Part shown: positions 1 through 7,128 of the stretch, in pieces | How positions within the stretch are numbered: the first letter of the stretch is position 1 | Layout: every line of letters starts with the position of its first letter | Assembly (NCBI GenBank): GCA_003139355.1 | Contig: PLIM01000163.1 | Location: 1-35,952 of the forward strand | Length of the DNA stretch: 35,952 nucleotides | DNA from: Acidimicrobiaceae bacterium | GTDB lineage: Bacteria > Actinomycetota > Acidimicrobiia > Acidimicrobiales > Bog-793 | Direction: 5' to 3' | The notes under the pieces: generated by a model | The model's input: the letters and a program-made list of their open reading frames with translations, nothing else | Database searches by the model: none | What the model was told of the DNA's origin: nothing | Program-made: the position numbers and the translations under genes

Positions 1-872
1 AGCTCGGTGACCGATTTGCCAAAGGAATTCACCACCCAGATGTGGGTGCCGTCCGAGATGATGCCTAGGGAGCCGTTGAACCCGTAGCTCGACCCGCGGA
101 TGACCTTGACCAGGGCGCCGGTCGAGGCCGAGAGCTCGGTGACCGATTTGCCACCTTCATTCGCCACCCAGATGTGGGTGCCGTCCGAGGTGACGGCGGC
201 GGGGTCCTTGAAGGCGTAGCTCGAGCCGCGGATGACCTTGACCAGGGCGCCGGTCGAGGCCGAGAGCTCGGTGAGCGAGTTGCCACCCGTGTTCGCCGCC
301 CAGATGTGGGTGCCGCCCGAGGTGATCCCTTCGGAGCCTAGGGAGCCGTCGAACCCGTAGCTCGAGCCGCGGATGACCTTGACAAGGGTGCCGGTCGAGG
401 CCGAGAGCTCGGTGACCGAGTTGCCACGCTCGTTCCTCACCCAGATGTGGGTGCCGTCCGAGGTGACGGCGGCGGGGTCGTCGAACCCATAGCGCAAGCC
501 GCGGATGACCTTGACCAGAGCGCCGGTCGAGGCTGAGAGCTCGGTCACCGAATTCTCGTTCGTCACCCAGATGTGGGTGCCGCCCGTGGTGATGGCCCAA
601 GGGTCGTTGAACCCGTACCTTGAGCCGCGGATGACCTTGACAAGGGTGCCGGTCGAGGCCGAGAGCTCGGTGACGGAACGGCCATCCGAGTTTGCCACCC
701 AGACGTGGGTCCCATCCGAGGTGATACCTAGGGAGCCGTTGAACCCGTATCTTGAGCCGCGGATGACCTTGACGAGGGCGCCGGTCGAGGCCGAGAGCTC
801 CGTGACCGAGTTGCCATTGTTCGCCACCCAGATGTGGGCGCCGCCCGTGGTGATGGCCCACGGCTCATCGAA
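1..872 (-). repeat. Seven in-frame ~130-bp tandem coding repeats
   Basis: The segment GATGACCTTGAC recurs near 101, 230, 374, 506, 629 and 765, followed each time by a highly similar stretch encoding ELSASTGALVKVIRG. Spacing is 123-144 bp. Spacing differs by multiples of three, which preserves the frame; for example, one unit has an extra SEG before ITSGG. DNA identity between units is very high, pointing to recent duplication or gene conversion. Confidence 0.85.
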
Positions 873-1058
873 CCCCCATCCGAGGACGTTCACGCTTGAG
901 AGTGGACTCACCGGCGTGGTCGATGGCAAAGCTCGGGAAACATTGTCCCATGCTCCGCCAGCGGCCGATGCCAGCACGAACGGGGCAAGAGCCAAACCTG
1001 ACAGAGACAGCGCACAAACCACAACGGTACGGCTGAAGACACCGAGGTTCGCCCTCAT
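1..1058 (-). CDS. Secreted tandem-repeat (beta-propeller-like) protein, C-terminus cut by window edge
   Basis: Reading the minus strand from ATG at 1058 gives an open frame of 352 codons with no stop before position 1, so the track of closed ORFs missed it. A signal peptide is clear (MRANLGVFSRTVVVCALSLS then LALAPFVLASAAGG). From about residue 62 there are seven near-identical ~43-residue units with core THIWVAN..GNSVTELSAST, GALVKVIRGSSYGF and ITSDG; the seventh is cut by the edge. Units of this type resemble YVTN/NHL/Vgb-like propeller blades, each contributing WVAN and VIRG strands. GAGAGGA lies 6 bases before the ATG as a ribosome site. The role is unknown; a cell-surface or secreted binding or scaffolding protein is inference. 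The plus-strand and other-frame ORFs over this stretch are shadows. The remnant of an IS21 element lies immediately upstream and may have replaced the original promoter region. Confidence 0.85.
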   Translation of the reverse strand, partial: MRANLGVFSRTVVVCALSLSGLALAPFVLASAAGGAWDNVSRALPSTTPVSPLSSVNVLGWGFDEPWAITTGGAHIWVANNGNSVTELSASTGALVKVIRGSRYGFNGSLGITSDGTHVWVANSDGRSVTELSASTGTLVKVIRGSRYGFNDPWAITTGGTHIWVTNENSVTELSASTGALVKVIRGLRYGFDDPAAVTSDGTHIWVRNERGNSVTELSASTGTLVKVIRGSSYGFDGSLGSEGITSGGTHIWAANTGGNSLTELSASTGALVKVIRGSSYAFKDPAAVTSDGTHIWVANEGGKSVTELSASTGALVKVIRGSSYGFNGSLGIISDGTHIWVVNSFGKSVTE

Positions 1059-1122
1059 CGACGGTCCTCTCAGATGGACGAAGGTACACAATATCGCTCC
1101 AATTCCCTGCAACGGGGCGTTC

Positions 1123-1341
1123 GCCCTCACCTCTCAGCCAGCGCCGTAGCGCCTCTTTGATCTGGGCCACCGATACCTCCCTGAACACCGTGGGGCCTCC
1201 TCCGCGATGGCTTCGGAGGCCTAGCCGAGTCTGCCCTCGGCCGGTGTTGGTGGATCCTCAGGGTGGTCCCATGACTGGCAACGGGGGTGGTCCCTTGCCA
1301 CTGGCAAGACCACCGGCTAGGTGGTCCCTTCTCGCTGGCAA
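1123..1341 (-). mobile_element. Remnant of an IS21-family insertion sequence (istA start plus end repeats)
   Basis: Minus-strand translation from 1188 begins MFREVSVAQIKEALRRWLRG, which resembles the N-terminus of IS21-type IstA transposases. The match stops after about 22 codons (around 1123) and the frame then runs into unrelated sequence. Upstream of it (1264-1341) lie three direct repeats of the type TGGTCCC-N6/7-CTGGCAA, as expected for the multiple terminal repeats of IS21 ends. No istB, no rest of istA and no second end are visible, so this is a one-ended relic. The family call is from recognition of the N-terminus and end structure, not from a search. Confidence 0.55.
1264..1341. repeat. 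Three direct repeats TGGTCCC...CTGGCAA
   Basis: Copies at 1264-1281 (TGGTCCCATGACTGGCAA), 1288-1307 and 1322-1341 share TGGTCCC at the left and CTGGCAA at the right, with 4 to 6 variable bases between. They lie upstream of the istA-like start and are best read as transposase-binding repeats of an IS21-like end. The rest of 1342-1545 holds no recognisable gene. Confidence 0.65.
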
Positions 1342-1545
1342 ACGACAGCCGGCGCGTGCTCCGAAGAGCTGAAACCCGACTGCAATCAGTCTGCAAGGCT
1401 CTTCACAGGTGAGTGCCTTAACTTGAGAGCGCGTCCCGACGGCCGGGTCTGCGTCCAGAACCTGATGTCATCCGCCTGATGTCGGAAACGATCGGGCGGG
1501 TCCGCCGACCTGGCCTGGCGGGCGCACCAACCGAGGGGAGGAACG

Positions 1546-1917
1546 ATGCCAGTTCCTATGAGTGGCAGGCGAGCCAACTTCCCGGACCCTGTGCAGGACG
1601 CCATCGCGTTCGGTCCGCGGCACAGCGGCGTCGAGGTCCTTCCGGAGCCCACCCTGGAACCGCTTGACAGTTGCGACTCAATCGCTCGCCCAGCGTGGTC
1701 AACGAATGCAGCGTGTCGGGACATGGGACCCGATTTCTTCTTTCCTGCAGGCGCCCTCGGGCTCGCTCGTACGACGCGTGTCTGCACACGGTGTCCTGTC
1801 GCAGAAGAGTGTCTCGCTGCCGCTCTTGATGATCCGTCGCTCCACGGAATCTGGGCCGGCACGTCCGCTCGGGAGCGTCGTCGTTTGCGAAGCGAAGAAG
1901 GCTTGGGGTGGGGATGA
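1546..1917 (+). CDS. WhiB-family iron-sulfur transcriptional regulator
   Basis: The 123-residue protein carries the WhiB signature: four cysteines C57, C80, C83 and C89 in the pattern C-x22-C-x2-C-x5-C, in the contexts W..NAAC, DFFFP and VCTRCPVAEEC. These are followed by the turn GIWAG (101-105) and a basic C-terminal segment TSARERRRLR that would contact DNA or sigma factor. WhiB proteins bind a 4Fe-4S cluster and act with the primary sigma factor; they are restricted to Actinobacteria and their phages. The N-terminal ~45 residues are an unconserved extension. ATG 1546 has GGGAGGAACG directly upstream as ribosome site. The gene stands alone. Which WhiB subtype it is cannot be told from sequence by eye. 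The turn has Ala where GVWGG is usual. Confidence 0.92.
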   Translation: MPVPMSGRRANFPDPVQDAIAFGPRHSGVEVLPEPTLEPLDSCDSIARPAWSTNAACRDMGPDFFFPAGALGLARTTRVCTRCPVAEECLAAALDDPSLHGIWAGTSARERRRLRSEEGLGWG

Positions 1918-2282
1918 ACCGGCACGGTCCACAAGACGACGGAACTCGGTCATCCTTGGCGGCGCGTTAGACCTCGCAGGTCTCTCCCGCTCACGGGCGA
2001 CCCTGGCCGGGCGACCGGTGCCAGACTAGAACTATCGATCTGCATCGCTCCGGATGAGACGCCTCCCAGTCTCAAAGCGATACCGATCAGACACGGCTCC
2101 GCGCGCTCCTGGATGAGCGGGCGCTCGTACCGTACGCTCGCGCCACAGTGCTCAGTGAGGTCGCGACTCTGCCCCAGACCTCCCGTAGCGGGGCGTCGTG
2201 GAGCGCCTTCCGGAATGCAGCAGAGCCCAGTCCTACTTATGCCCTATCAGGATCGCAACGAGCAGGATGCGAGAATCGCCGG
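1918..2282. other. Intergenic stretch with no recognised gene
   Basis: About 365 bases between the whiB-like gene and the likely start of the HAD hydrolase. The HAD reading frame is open back to GTG 2148, but that part (LSEVATLPQTSRSGASWSAF...) does not look like the family. I see no RNA gene, repeat or clear terminator here. Confidence 0.4.
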
Positions 2283-2945
2283 ATGAACAACAGAGCGCCT
2301 GATGATGTCGGGTCAGTCCGCGCACTGCTGTTCGACCTCGGCGGAGTGGTTCTCGAATTCGACTTCAAGCGAGCATTCCGAGTCTGGGCCGACCGCGCTT
2401 GTTGCGATCCCGCCGAACTTGAACGACGGTTCTCGTTCGATGAGGCGTATGAGCAACACGAACGAGGAGAGCTTGACGCTGCGGGCTACTTCACCGCGTT
2501 GCGCCGGAACCTCGGCCTCACTCTCTCCGACGAGGAGATCGTCTCGGGGTGGAATGACATCTATCTGGCCCTCGTACCAGGGATGTCAGCACTGCTGTCT
2601 GCGGCAAGTCAACGCCTTTCGCTATACGCGTTCACGAACTCGAATCCGACGCACAAGAGCGCGTGGGCCAGCCGCTTCGCAGACGAGTTGTCCGTCTTTC
2701 GTTCCATCTTCGTCTCTTCCGACCTCGGGCTCCGCAAGCCCGATCCTGAGGCGTTCATCGCCGTCGCAGAGCGAATCGGCTTTCAGGTCTCCGAGCTGTT
2801 GTTCTTCGATGACACCCCCGAGAACGTCGATGGTGCCCGGACAGTTGGGATGCGGGCCGTCTTGGTCGAGTCGAGCGCCGATGTCGGCGAGGCTCTGCTG
2901 CGACTCGGCATTGAAGTCGAAACACCGGACGAGGTCGACCCCTGA
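2283..2945 (+). CDS. HAD-superfamily hydrolase, YihX-like sugar phosphatase type
   Basis: From ATG 2283 the 220-residue protein has the HAD motifs in order: motif I LLFDLGGVVLEFD (nucleophile Asp in FDLGG; the usual second acid is replaced by Gly, as in YihX-type proteins), motif II with AFTNSNP, motif III Lys in DLGLRKPDPEAF, and motif IV LLFFDDTPENVDGA. The segment AYEQHERGEL and the overall layout resemble E. coli YihX, an alpha-D-glucose-1-phosphate phosphatase, but substrate cannot be assigned. I prefer 2283 over GTG 2148 because family similarity begins there; no strong ribosome site is visible at either. The GNAT gene follows after 17 bases and is probably co-transcribed. Confidence 0.85.
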   Translation: MNNRAPDDVGSVRALLFDLGGVVLEFDFKRAFRVWADRACCDPAELERRFSFDEAYEQHERGELDAAGYFTALRRNLGLTLSDEEIVSGWNDIYLALVPGMSALLSAASQRLSLYAFTNSNPTHKSAWASRFADELSVFRSIFVSSDLGLRKPDPEAFIAVAERIGFQVSELLFFDDTPENVDGARTVGMRAVLVESSADVGEALLRLGIEVETPDEVDP

Positions 2946-2962
2946 CCTCCCTTGGCTCTCAC

Positions 2963-3556
2963 GTGGCCGATGGCTCCTTCCGCCAACATCGTGGGATGGG
3001 ATTCCGTCAAGATGGACTCTCGGTGCCGGTCGCTGTCCGCCAGGCCAACCTCGCCGAAGCACCTTTGCTTGCTGAGTTCCATCGCCGCGTTGCGCTGGTC
3101 GCCTACGCCTCGATCTTTCCGCCCGAGGCGCCGCCGCCAGATCCCGACCAGATGGAGCTCGACTGGCACCGCCGACTGAGCGGGGAGTTCGCACCCCATC
3201 CGGTCGGGTATGCAGCGGAGCTGAGCGGTCAGCTCGCAGGGGTCATCATCGCGAGCGGCGACCCCGACATGCCCACGTTCGGGCACATCACGAGGCTGTA
3301 CGTAGAGCCCCGACTATGGGGCCGGGGAGTTGGCCGGTCCCTCTACGACCGCGCTGCGGCCCACCTGCAGGACGTCGGTTACGCGCAAGCGTCACTCTGG
3401 GTGCTCGAACGCAACACACATGCCAGGTGCTGGTACGAGCGACTCGGTTGGTCTTGCACAGGAGAGCGGAAGCCGGTGTACGAGCCGGCCGGAATCGACG
3501 ACGTTCGCTACACCCTACCGATGCCTCCTCCACGAGTCGTCACTCCTCGCGACTGA
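2963..3556 (+). CDS. GNAT-family N-acetyltransferase
   Basis: A single GNAT domain covers roughly residues 20-190. Acetyl-CoA binding motif A is seen in ITRLYVEPRLWGRGVGRSLY (R-x2-G-x-G/A pattern WGRGVG), preceded by the AGVIIASGDPD strand and followed by ASLWVLERNTHARCWYERLG, the typical strand 5/helix end with N.A..wYe.lGw. Acyl acceptor unknown. Start is uncertain: GTG 2963, ATG 2996 and GTG 3023 are in frame, none with a convincing ribosome site, and the conserved domain starts near VPVAVRQANL (after 3023). The 3' end overlaps the converging toxin relic by 17 bases. Confidence 0.85.
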   Translation: MADGSFRQHRGMGFRQDGLSVPVAVRQANLAEAPLLAEFHRRVALVAYASIFPPEAPPPDPDQMELDWHRRLSGEFAPHPVGYAAELSGQLAGVIIASGDPDMPTFGHITRLYVEPRLWGRGVGRSLYDRAAAHLQDVGYAQASLWVLERNTHARCWYERLGWSCTGERKPVYEPAGIDDVRYTLPMPPPRVVTPRD

Positions 3557-3918
3557 TCGGCAGCAACCTGAAACGAACGTGCTGTGCCGTGAGGACGACC
3601 ACAGCGCCGGCAGCCAAGGTCTCCTCTGTGCCGTCGAGGTTGGCGAGGAGCAGCTCAGTTTGCGCCTCCGGTTGGTGAGGTGCCCTCCGGAGGACGATCA
3701 CGCTCGGCCCCGGATGGCGCCCGACAGCCAGCAACTCCCCGAAGTCCGTGTCCGCAGACACCAGGACCCGGTCAGTACTCGCTGCCGCCTTCAGGACTCT
3801 GAGATCGTCCGTGCCGAGGAGGTCGAGGTCACTCACGTGGACTGCGTGCGACGTGCCCCGACCCGGCGAGGGCCGCCGCGACGCGCCGTGAAAGCGACTA
3901 GTCGACGAGAAACCTCAC
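3540..3918 (-). pseudogene. DUF5615 PIN-like toxin gene, broken by a stop and a frameshift
   Basis: The intact family starts like MRFLVD..LS..VA..LA..GHDAVHVSDL. Here minus-strand GTG 3918 reads V-R-F-L-V-D, then an in-frame TAG, then SLSRRVAAALAGSGHVAR. One extra base then shifts the frame, and the rest continues as VHVSDLDLLGTDD...RVLVSADTDFGELLA...ALL-type C-terminus ending at 3540. The track ORF 3540-3836 is only this C-terminal part; it keeps the conserved VSADTDFG motif (Asp-containing) but lacks the first conserved Asp strand. The GTG overlaps the stop of the DUF433 gene (GTGA), the usual operon arrangement. Inference: a dead toxin. A sequencing error could explain one lesion but less easily both. 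Confidence 0.75.
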
Positions 3919-4109
3919 TGAGCAGCGCGAAGCGGTAGCTCGTGCCCGTCAACGGCGGCGGCGGCAAACCCCAATGCCTCACGGACATCGTCTTCCCTCA
4001 GCTGGGGAAACTCGTTCAGGACCTGAGCGGTCGTCATTCCATCCGCGGTCATGGCCACCACTGTCGTGACCGGGATCCTCGTCCCGCTTATGCAGGGGAC
4101 CCCACCCAT
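3915..4109 (-). CDS. DUF433 antitoxin (VapB45-type), probably damaged at its start
   Basis: The 64-residue frame contains the DUF433 core MGGVPCISGTRIPVTTVVAM, then GMTTAQVLNEFPQLREDDVREALGFAA, ending in ELPLRAAQ. DUF433 proteins are HTH-like partners of DUF5615 PIN-like toxins. Family similarity continues upstream of this ATG as FDRISIDHRI (4110-4139), but no in-frame ATG, GTG or TTG precedes it before a stop. ATG 4153 lies one base out of frame (MAV-Q/H-A-FDRI if a base were restored). So either ATG 4109 is used and the protein is short, or the true start was lost by a 1-base deletion. The gene overlaps the toxin relic by 4 bases. Confidence 0.7.
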   Translation of the reverse strand: MGGVPCISGTRIPVTTVVAMTADGMTTAQVLNEFPQLREDDVREALGFAAAAVDGHELPLRAAQ

Positions 4110-4368
4110 GATTCGGTGATCGATCGAGATTCGGTCGAAAGCTGTACGGCCATGCTACGGGGCGCAAGGGGCTGTGATGGGCAGAACGTGGCAGCCAGAA
4201 GGCGGACAACGGTCACGGCGCCGAGATGCTCGGGCATTCCAAGTTCCCGACAATCGCGATCTACACCAGAACGGGTCTCGATCGCCAAGCTCCGAGCAGT
4301 GCATGCCGCCACCCATCCGGCGGGCGCCGGCAACACGGAGGCGAGCGGTGGGTAGCTACCCCTGCTCT

Positions 4369-4608
4369 GTGACCGAGCTGCGGGTAACGGTCCCCGAGGA
4401 GACCGCTAAGCGTCTGGCGAGAGAAGCTGCCGATCGGGGGACCTTTGCCGAGGACGTCGCGGCCGAGGTGCTCAACGAGCACGCGCCTTCACCGAGGCAG
4501 CGATCGCTTCCCTTCATCGCCATGTTCGAGGCGCCGAAGGGCGCCCTCTCGGTGGCCGAGGCCGAACGCCGTCTCGAAGACGGCGAAGACGAAAGCTTCG
4601 GACGATAG
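4369..4608 (+). CDS. VapB-like antitoxin
   Basis: GTG 4369 gives 79 residues starting VTELRVTVPEETAKRLAREA, a short strand plus helix typical of ribbon-helix-helix or related antitoxin N-termini, then AADRGTFAEDVAAEVLNEH. The acidic C-terminus (SVAEAERRLEDGEDESFGR) is the kind of tail that wraps the toxin. The upstream part of track ORF 4174-4608 (MMGRTWQPEGG...) is arginine-rich, unlike a protein, and is rejected. It directly precedes and slightly overlaps the PIN-domain gene. Expected role: neutralise the toxin and autoregulate the operon. Confidence 0.75.
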   Translation: MTELRVTVPEETAKRLAREAADRGTFAEDVAAEVLNEHAPSPRQRSLPFIAMFEAPKGALSVAEAERRLEDGEDESFGR

Positions 4609-5015
4609 TCGTCGTCGACACCGGGCCGCTCGTGGCCGCGGCCATCCGGCGAGACCCCGACCACGATCGCTGTGTGACCTTCTTCGAGGAAGTCTCCGAG
4701 CCGCTCGTCATCCCCCAGCTCGTGATCACCGAGGCCGCCCATCTCGTCGACCGGATCCTCAGCGCCTCGGCCGAGGCGAGCTGCATCCGCGAGCTCGCCG
4801 ATGCAGTGGTCAGCTTCCACTGCAACGATCCTCGCGACCTGCACCGGATGGCCGACCTCATGGACACCTATGCCGATCTACCGCTCGGGACCGTCGATGC
4901 CGCCGTCATAGCCACTGCCGAGAGGCTCGGCGTCACCAAGATCGCCACCTTGGACCGCAGGCACTTCACCGTCGTGCGGCCGACCCACGTTCCTTCCTTC
5001 GAGCTTCTTCCTTAA
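4605..5015 (+). CDS. VapC-like PIN-domain ribonuclease toxin
   Basis: PIN-domain proteins carry a triad or tetrad of acids. In the extended frame these are D5 in VVVDTGPLVA, E43 in VITEAAHL, D98 in GTVDAAVIA and D117 in ATLDRRHF. The closed ORF in the track (GTG 4632) begins after the first Asp and would be inactive. The frame back to VVVD contains no ATG, GTG or TTG; the only listed initiator near the right place is ATA at 4605, overlapping the antitoxin TAG. I therefore draw the gene from 4605. VapC toxins cleave tRNA or rRNA and are held by VapB. Whether this copy is translated in full is open. Confidence 0.75.
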   Translation: MVVVDTGPLVAAAIRRDPDHDRCVTFFEEVSEPLVIPQLVITEAAHLVDRILSASAEASCIRELADAVVSFHCNDPRDLHRMADLMDTYADLPLGTVDAAVIATAERLGVTKIATLDRRHFTVVRPTHVPSFELLP

Positions 5016-5125
5016 CGACGCGCCCGGGGGCGTCCAACTGAGAGAATCTGCGCGATGGCCGACCGCGTCACCACGCCGCGCCGTTTGTTGGCACGCGCCT
5101 ACTGCCGAAGACACGCGCCGCTCAA

Positions 5126-6340
5126 CTACTGAATGTGCACCCCAGAGATAGCGCGGGCGATCACCAGTCGCTGGATTTCGCTCGTCCCTTCAAAGATCGT
5201 GTAGATCTTCGAGTCACGGTGCCAACGCTCGACGGGATAGTCGCGCACATAGCCGCAACCTCCCAGGATCTGGATCGCCTGCTCAGTCACCCAGACCGCC
5301 GTCTCACCGGCGAAAAGCTTCGACATCGAGCCCTCTCCGGCTGTGAAGGGCTTTCCCGCCGTCGCCATCGACGCGGCCCGCATGTAGAGCAGGCGCGCTG
5401 CGTCGATACGGGTCCTCATGTCGGCGAGCTTGAACGCAATGGCCTGACGCTCGATGATCGGACGCCCGAAGGCCCTGCGCTCCTTGGCATAGTCGAGTGC
5501 GTACTCGTACGCGGCGCGAGCAATGCCGACCGCCTGGGCTGCGACGCCGGGGCGAGTGGCCTCAAAGGTCGCCATGGCCGTCGAGGACTTCCCGTGCTTC
5601 CCTTCGCGAGCACGGGCAACCCGCTCGTCGAACCTGTCCTCACCCCCAAGCAAGCAGGTCCCGGGGACCTTCACGTCCTGTAACACGACCTCGGCCGTGT
5701 GGGACGCCCGGATCCCCATCTTCTTGAACTTCTGACCCATGGAGAGTCCCGGCGTATTCGGCGGCACCACGAAGCTCGCCTGGCCGCGCGCACCCAGCTC
5801 GGGCTCCACCGATGCCACAACGACGTGGATGTCAGCGATACCGCCATTGGTGATCCACGTCTTGGTCCCGTTCAGAGTCCAAGTATCGCTCGCGTCGTCG
5901 CGCACGGCGCGGGTCTTCAGTCTGCTCACGTCCGAACCGGCGTCGGCTTCCGACACGCAGAACGCTGCGAGCCGAATGTCACCAGCCTCGCCGAAGCACT
6001 GCGGAACCCACTCTGCTACCTGCTCCGGAGTGCCCGCCGCAACGATCCCGGCCACGCCGAGAGTCGACCCAAGGATCGCCAGGGCGATGCCCGCATCACC
6101 CCAAGCCATCTCCTCGTTGACAAGCGGGAGCAGGAGCCCGGTCGGATCGGCAAGACAGTTCGCGACGAAGTCGAACGAGTACAGCCCGATCCTGGCGGCC
6201 TCTTCGATGATCGGCCACGGAGTCTCTTCGCGCTCGTCCCACTCGTGGGCGGCCGGACGCACCACACCTTCGGCGAAGTCATGGACCCACCTGAGCACCT
6301 GAAGCTGATCCTCGTTCAGCTCCATCGAAAAGTCACCCAT
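5126..6340 (-). CDS. Acyl-CoA dehydrogenase
   Basis: 404 residues, the normal length of the family. N-terminal helical domain ([20 protein letters not shown]), FAD/substrate middle domain ([19 protein letters not shown], then [16 protein letters not shown]) and C-terminal helical domain ([37 protein letters not shown]). The catalytic base is E384 in [18 protein letters not shown], in the short/medium-chain position. It oxidises acyl-CoA to trans-2-enoyl-CoA, passing electrons to ETF. An insertion-like segment [20 protein letters not shown] lies in the middle domain. The gene stands alone, so the substrate chain cannot be inferred from neighbours. Confidence 0.95.
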   Translation of the reverse strand: MGDFSMELNEDQLQVLRWVHDFAEGVVRPAAHEWDEREETPWPIIEEAARIGLYSFDFVANCLADPTGLLLPLVNEEMAWGDAGIALAILGSTLGVAGIVAAGTPEQVAEWVPQCFGEAGDIRLAAFCVSEADAGSDVSRLKTRAVRDDASDTWTLNGTKTWITNGGIADIHVVVASVEPELGARGQASFVVPPNTPGLSMGQKFKKMGIRASHTAEVVLQDVKVPGTCLLGGEDRFDERVARAREGKHGKSSTAMATFEATRPGVAAQAVGIARAAYEYALDYAKERRAFGRPIIERQAIAFKLADMRTRIDAARLLYMRAASMATAGKPFTAGEGSMSKLFAGETAVWVTEQAIQILGGCGYVRDYPVERWHRDSKIYTIFEGTSEIQRLVIARAISGVHIQ

Positions 6341-6702
6341 CGTTCACCTCGGGTCCTGACCGGGAGTCACCTCATCGGCGCATCTGACGTCGTCGGCCAA
6401 CCCGGCCGCTGCCAACTCGCGATTGCTGGAAGAGCGTAGTGACCCCTGGGTGAAAGGCAAGAGTCAGATACACCTAACAGCGCCGCTCCGCCCAGGTCAC
6501 CGCTTCCAAGTACAACGGGGAGCACAGTAGGACAAGCGCACCGGCGCTGGCGCCCGGCGCGTGGCGGCGACTCCTCGTCCGGGGCGCGAAAAACAAGCGG
6601 TTCGACTAGTGGAACCGAAGCCTGGTGCCGAGCCCGGCGGAACAGGGCCCGACGATTGCAGGGCCCACCTCTGATCGGCGGGCCCACCGGAAGTGCGCGG
6701 AC
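6341..6702. other. Intergenic stretch between csp 3' end and acyl-CoA dehydrogenase start
   Basis: About 360 bases without a convincing gene; small ORFs here are arginine/proline-rich shadows. Three GGGCCC hexamers occur between 6647 and 6685, two of them 10 bases apart, and may form a weak hairpin downstream of the csp gene. No U-tract follows, so a terminator is only possible. Confidence 0.35.
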
Positions 6703-6903
6703 TCAGCGCGCCCGAACGTTGGCTGCCTGCAGCCCCTTCTGGCCCTCCTGAACGTCGAACTCGACTTCCTGGCCCTCGGTGAGGGTCCGGTAACCGGACA
6801 TTTGGATAGACGAGTGGTGGACGAAGACATCCACGCCGTCGGACTGCGAGATGAAGCCGTAGCCCTTCTCGCTGTTGAACCACTTCACTACTCCGGTCGC
6901 CAC
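6703..6903 (-). CDS. Cold-shock domain protein (CspA family)
   Basis: GTG 6903 gives the classic 66-residue protein [20 protein letters not shown]... with RNP1 (KGYGFI) and RNP2 (VFVHHSS), ending in [14 protein letters not shown]. It binds single-stranded RNA or DNA and acts as an RNA chaperone. The N-terminal 69 residues of the track ORF to 7110 are not part of the family and are upstream leader. AAAGGGGAACG upstream of the GTG serves as ribosome site. The gene lies 225 bases downstream of cysS on the same strand; its own promoter probably lies in that gap. Confidence 0.95.
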   Translation of the reverse strand: MATGVVKWFNSEKGYGFISQSDGVDVFVHHSSIQMSGYRTLTEGQEVEFDVQEGQKGLQAANVRAR

Positions 6904-7128
6904 TGTGGCGTTCCCCTTTGTCTCAGATTGCAGGTAAGGAGGAGCGAGGGGCCGAGACTGCCTGGTTTGGAGTGGCCGATGGCCGAGTGGTGCCCCGGCA
7001 ACCGGGTTACCGCCCGACATGTCGGCAACCCCACGTGACAACACGGTCCGGTTGCTCCCGACCGACAACGTAGCAGAGCGTCCCGGGCCCTGGTTACCGG
7101 AGGTCGACAAGAGTCGGCTAACGCCTGC
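6904..7128 (-). promoter_or_regulatory. Long leader/promoter region of the cold-shock gene
   Basis: 225 bases separate the cysS stop from the csp start. Csp genes often carry long structured 5' leaders; here a small perfect hairpin CCCGG-CAA-CCGGG sits at 6994-7006. No promoter hexamers stand out. Regulatory role is inference from the family. Confidence 0.35.

Noticed and set aside
157-861. 234-residue minus-strand ORF and 214-residue plus-strand ORF over the repeat region
   Set aside because: His/Arg-rich or low-complexity readings of the same repeats; the frame from ATG 1058 has a signal peptide and family-like units.
1-872. Regularly spaced repeats suggesting a CRISPR array
   Set aside because: Units are contiguous ~130-bp coding repeats in an open minus-strand frame with no unique spacers.
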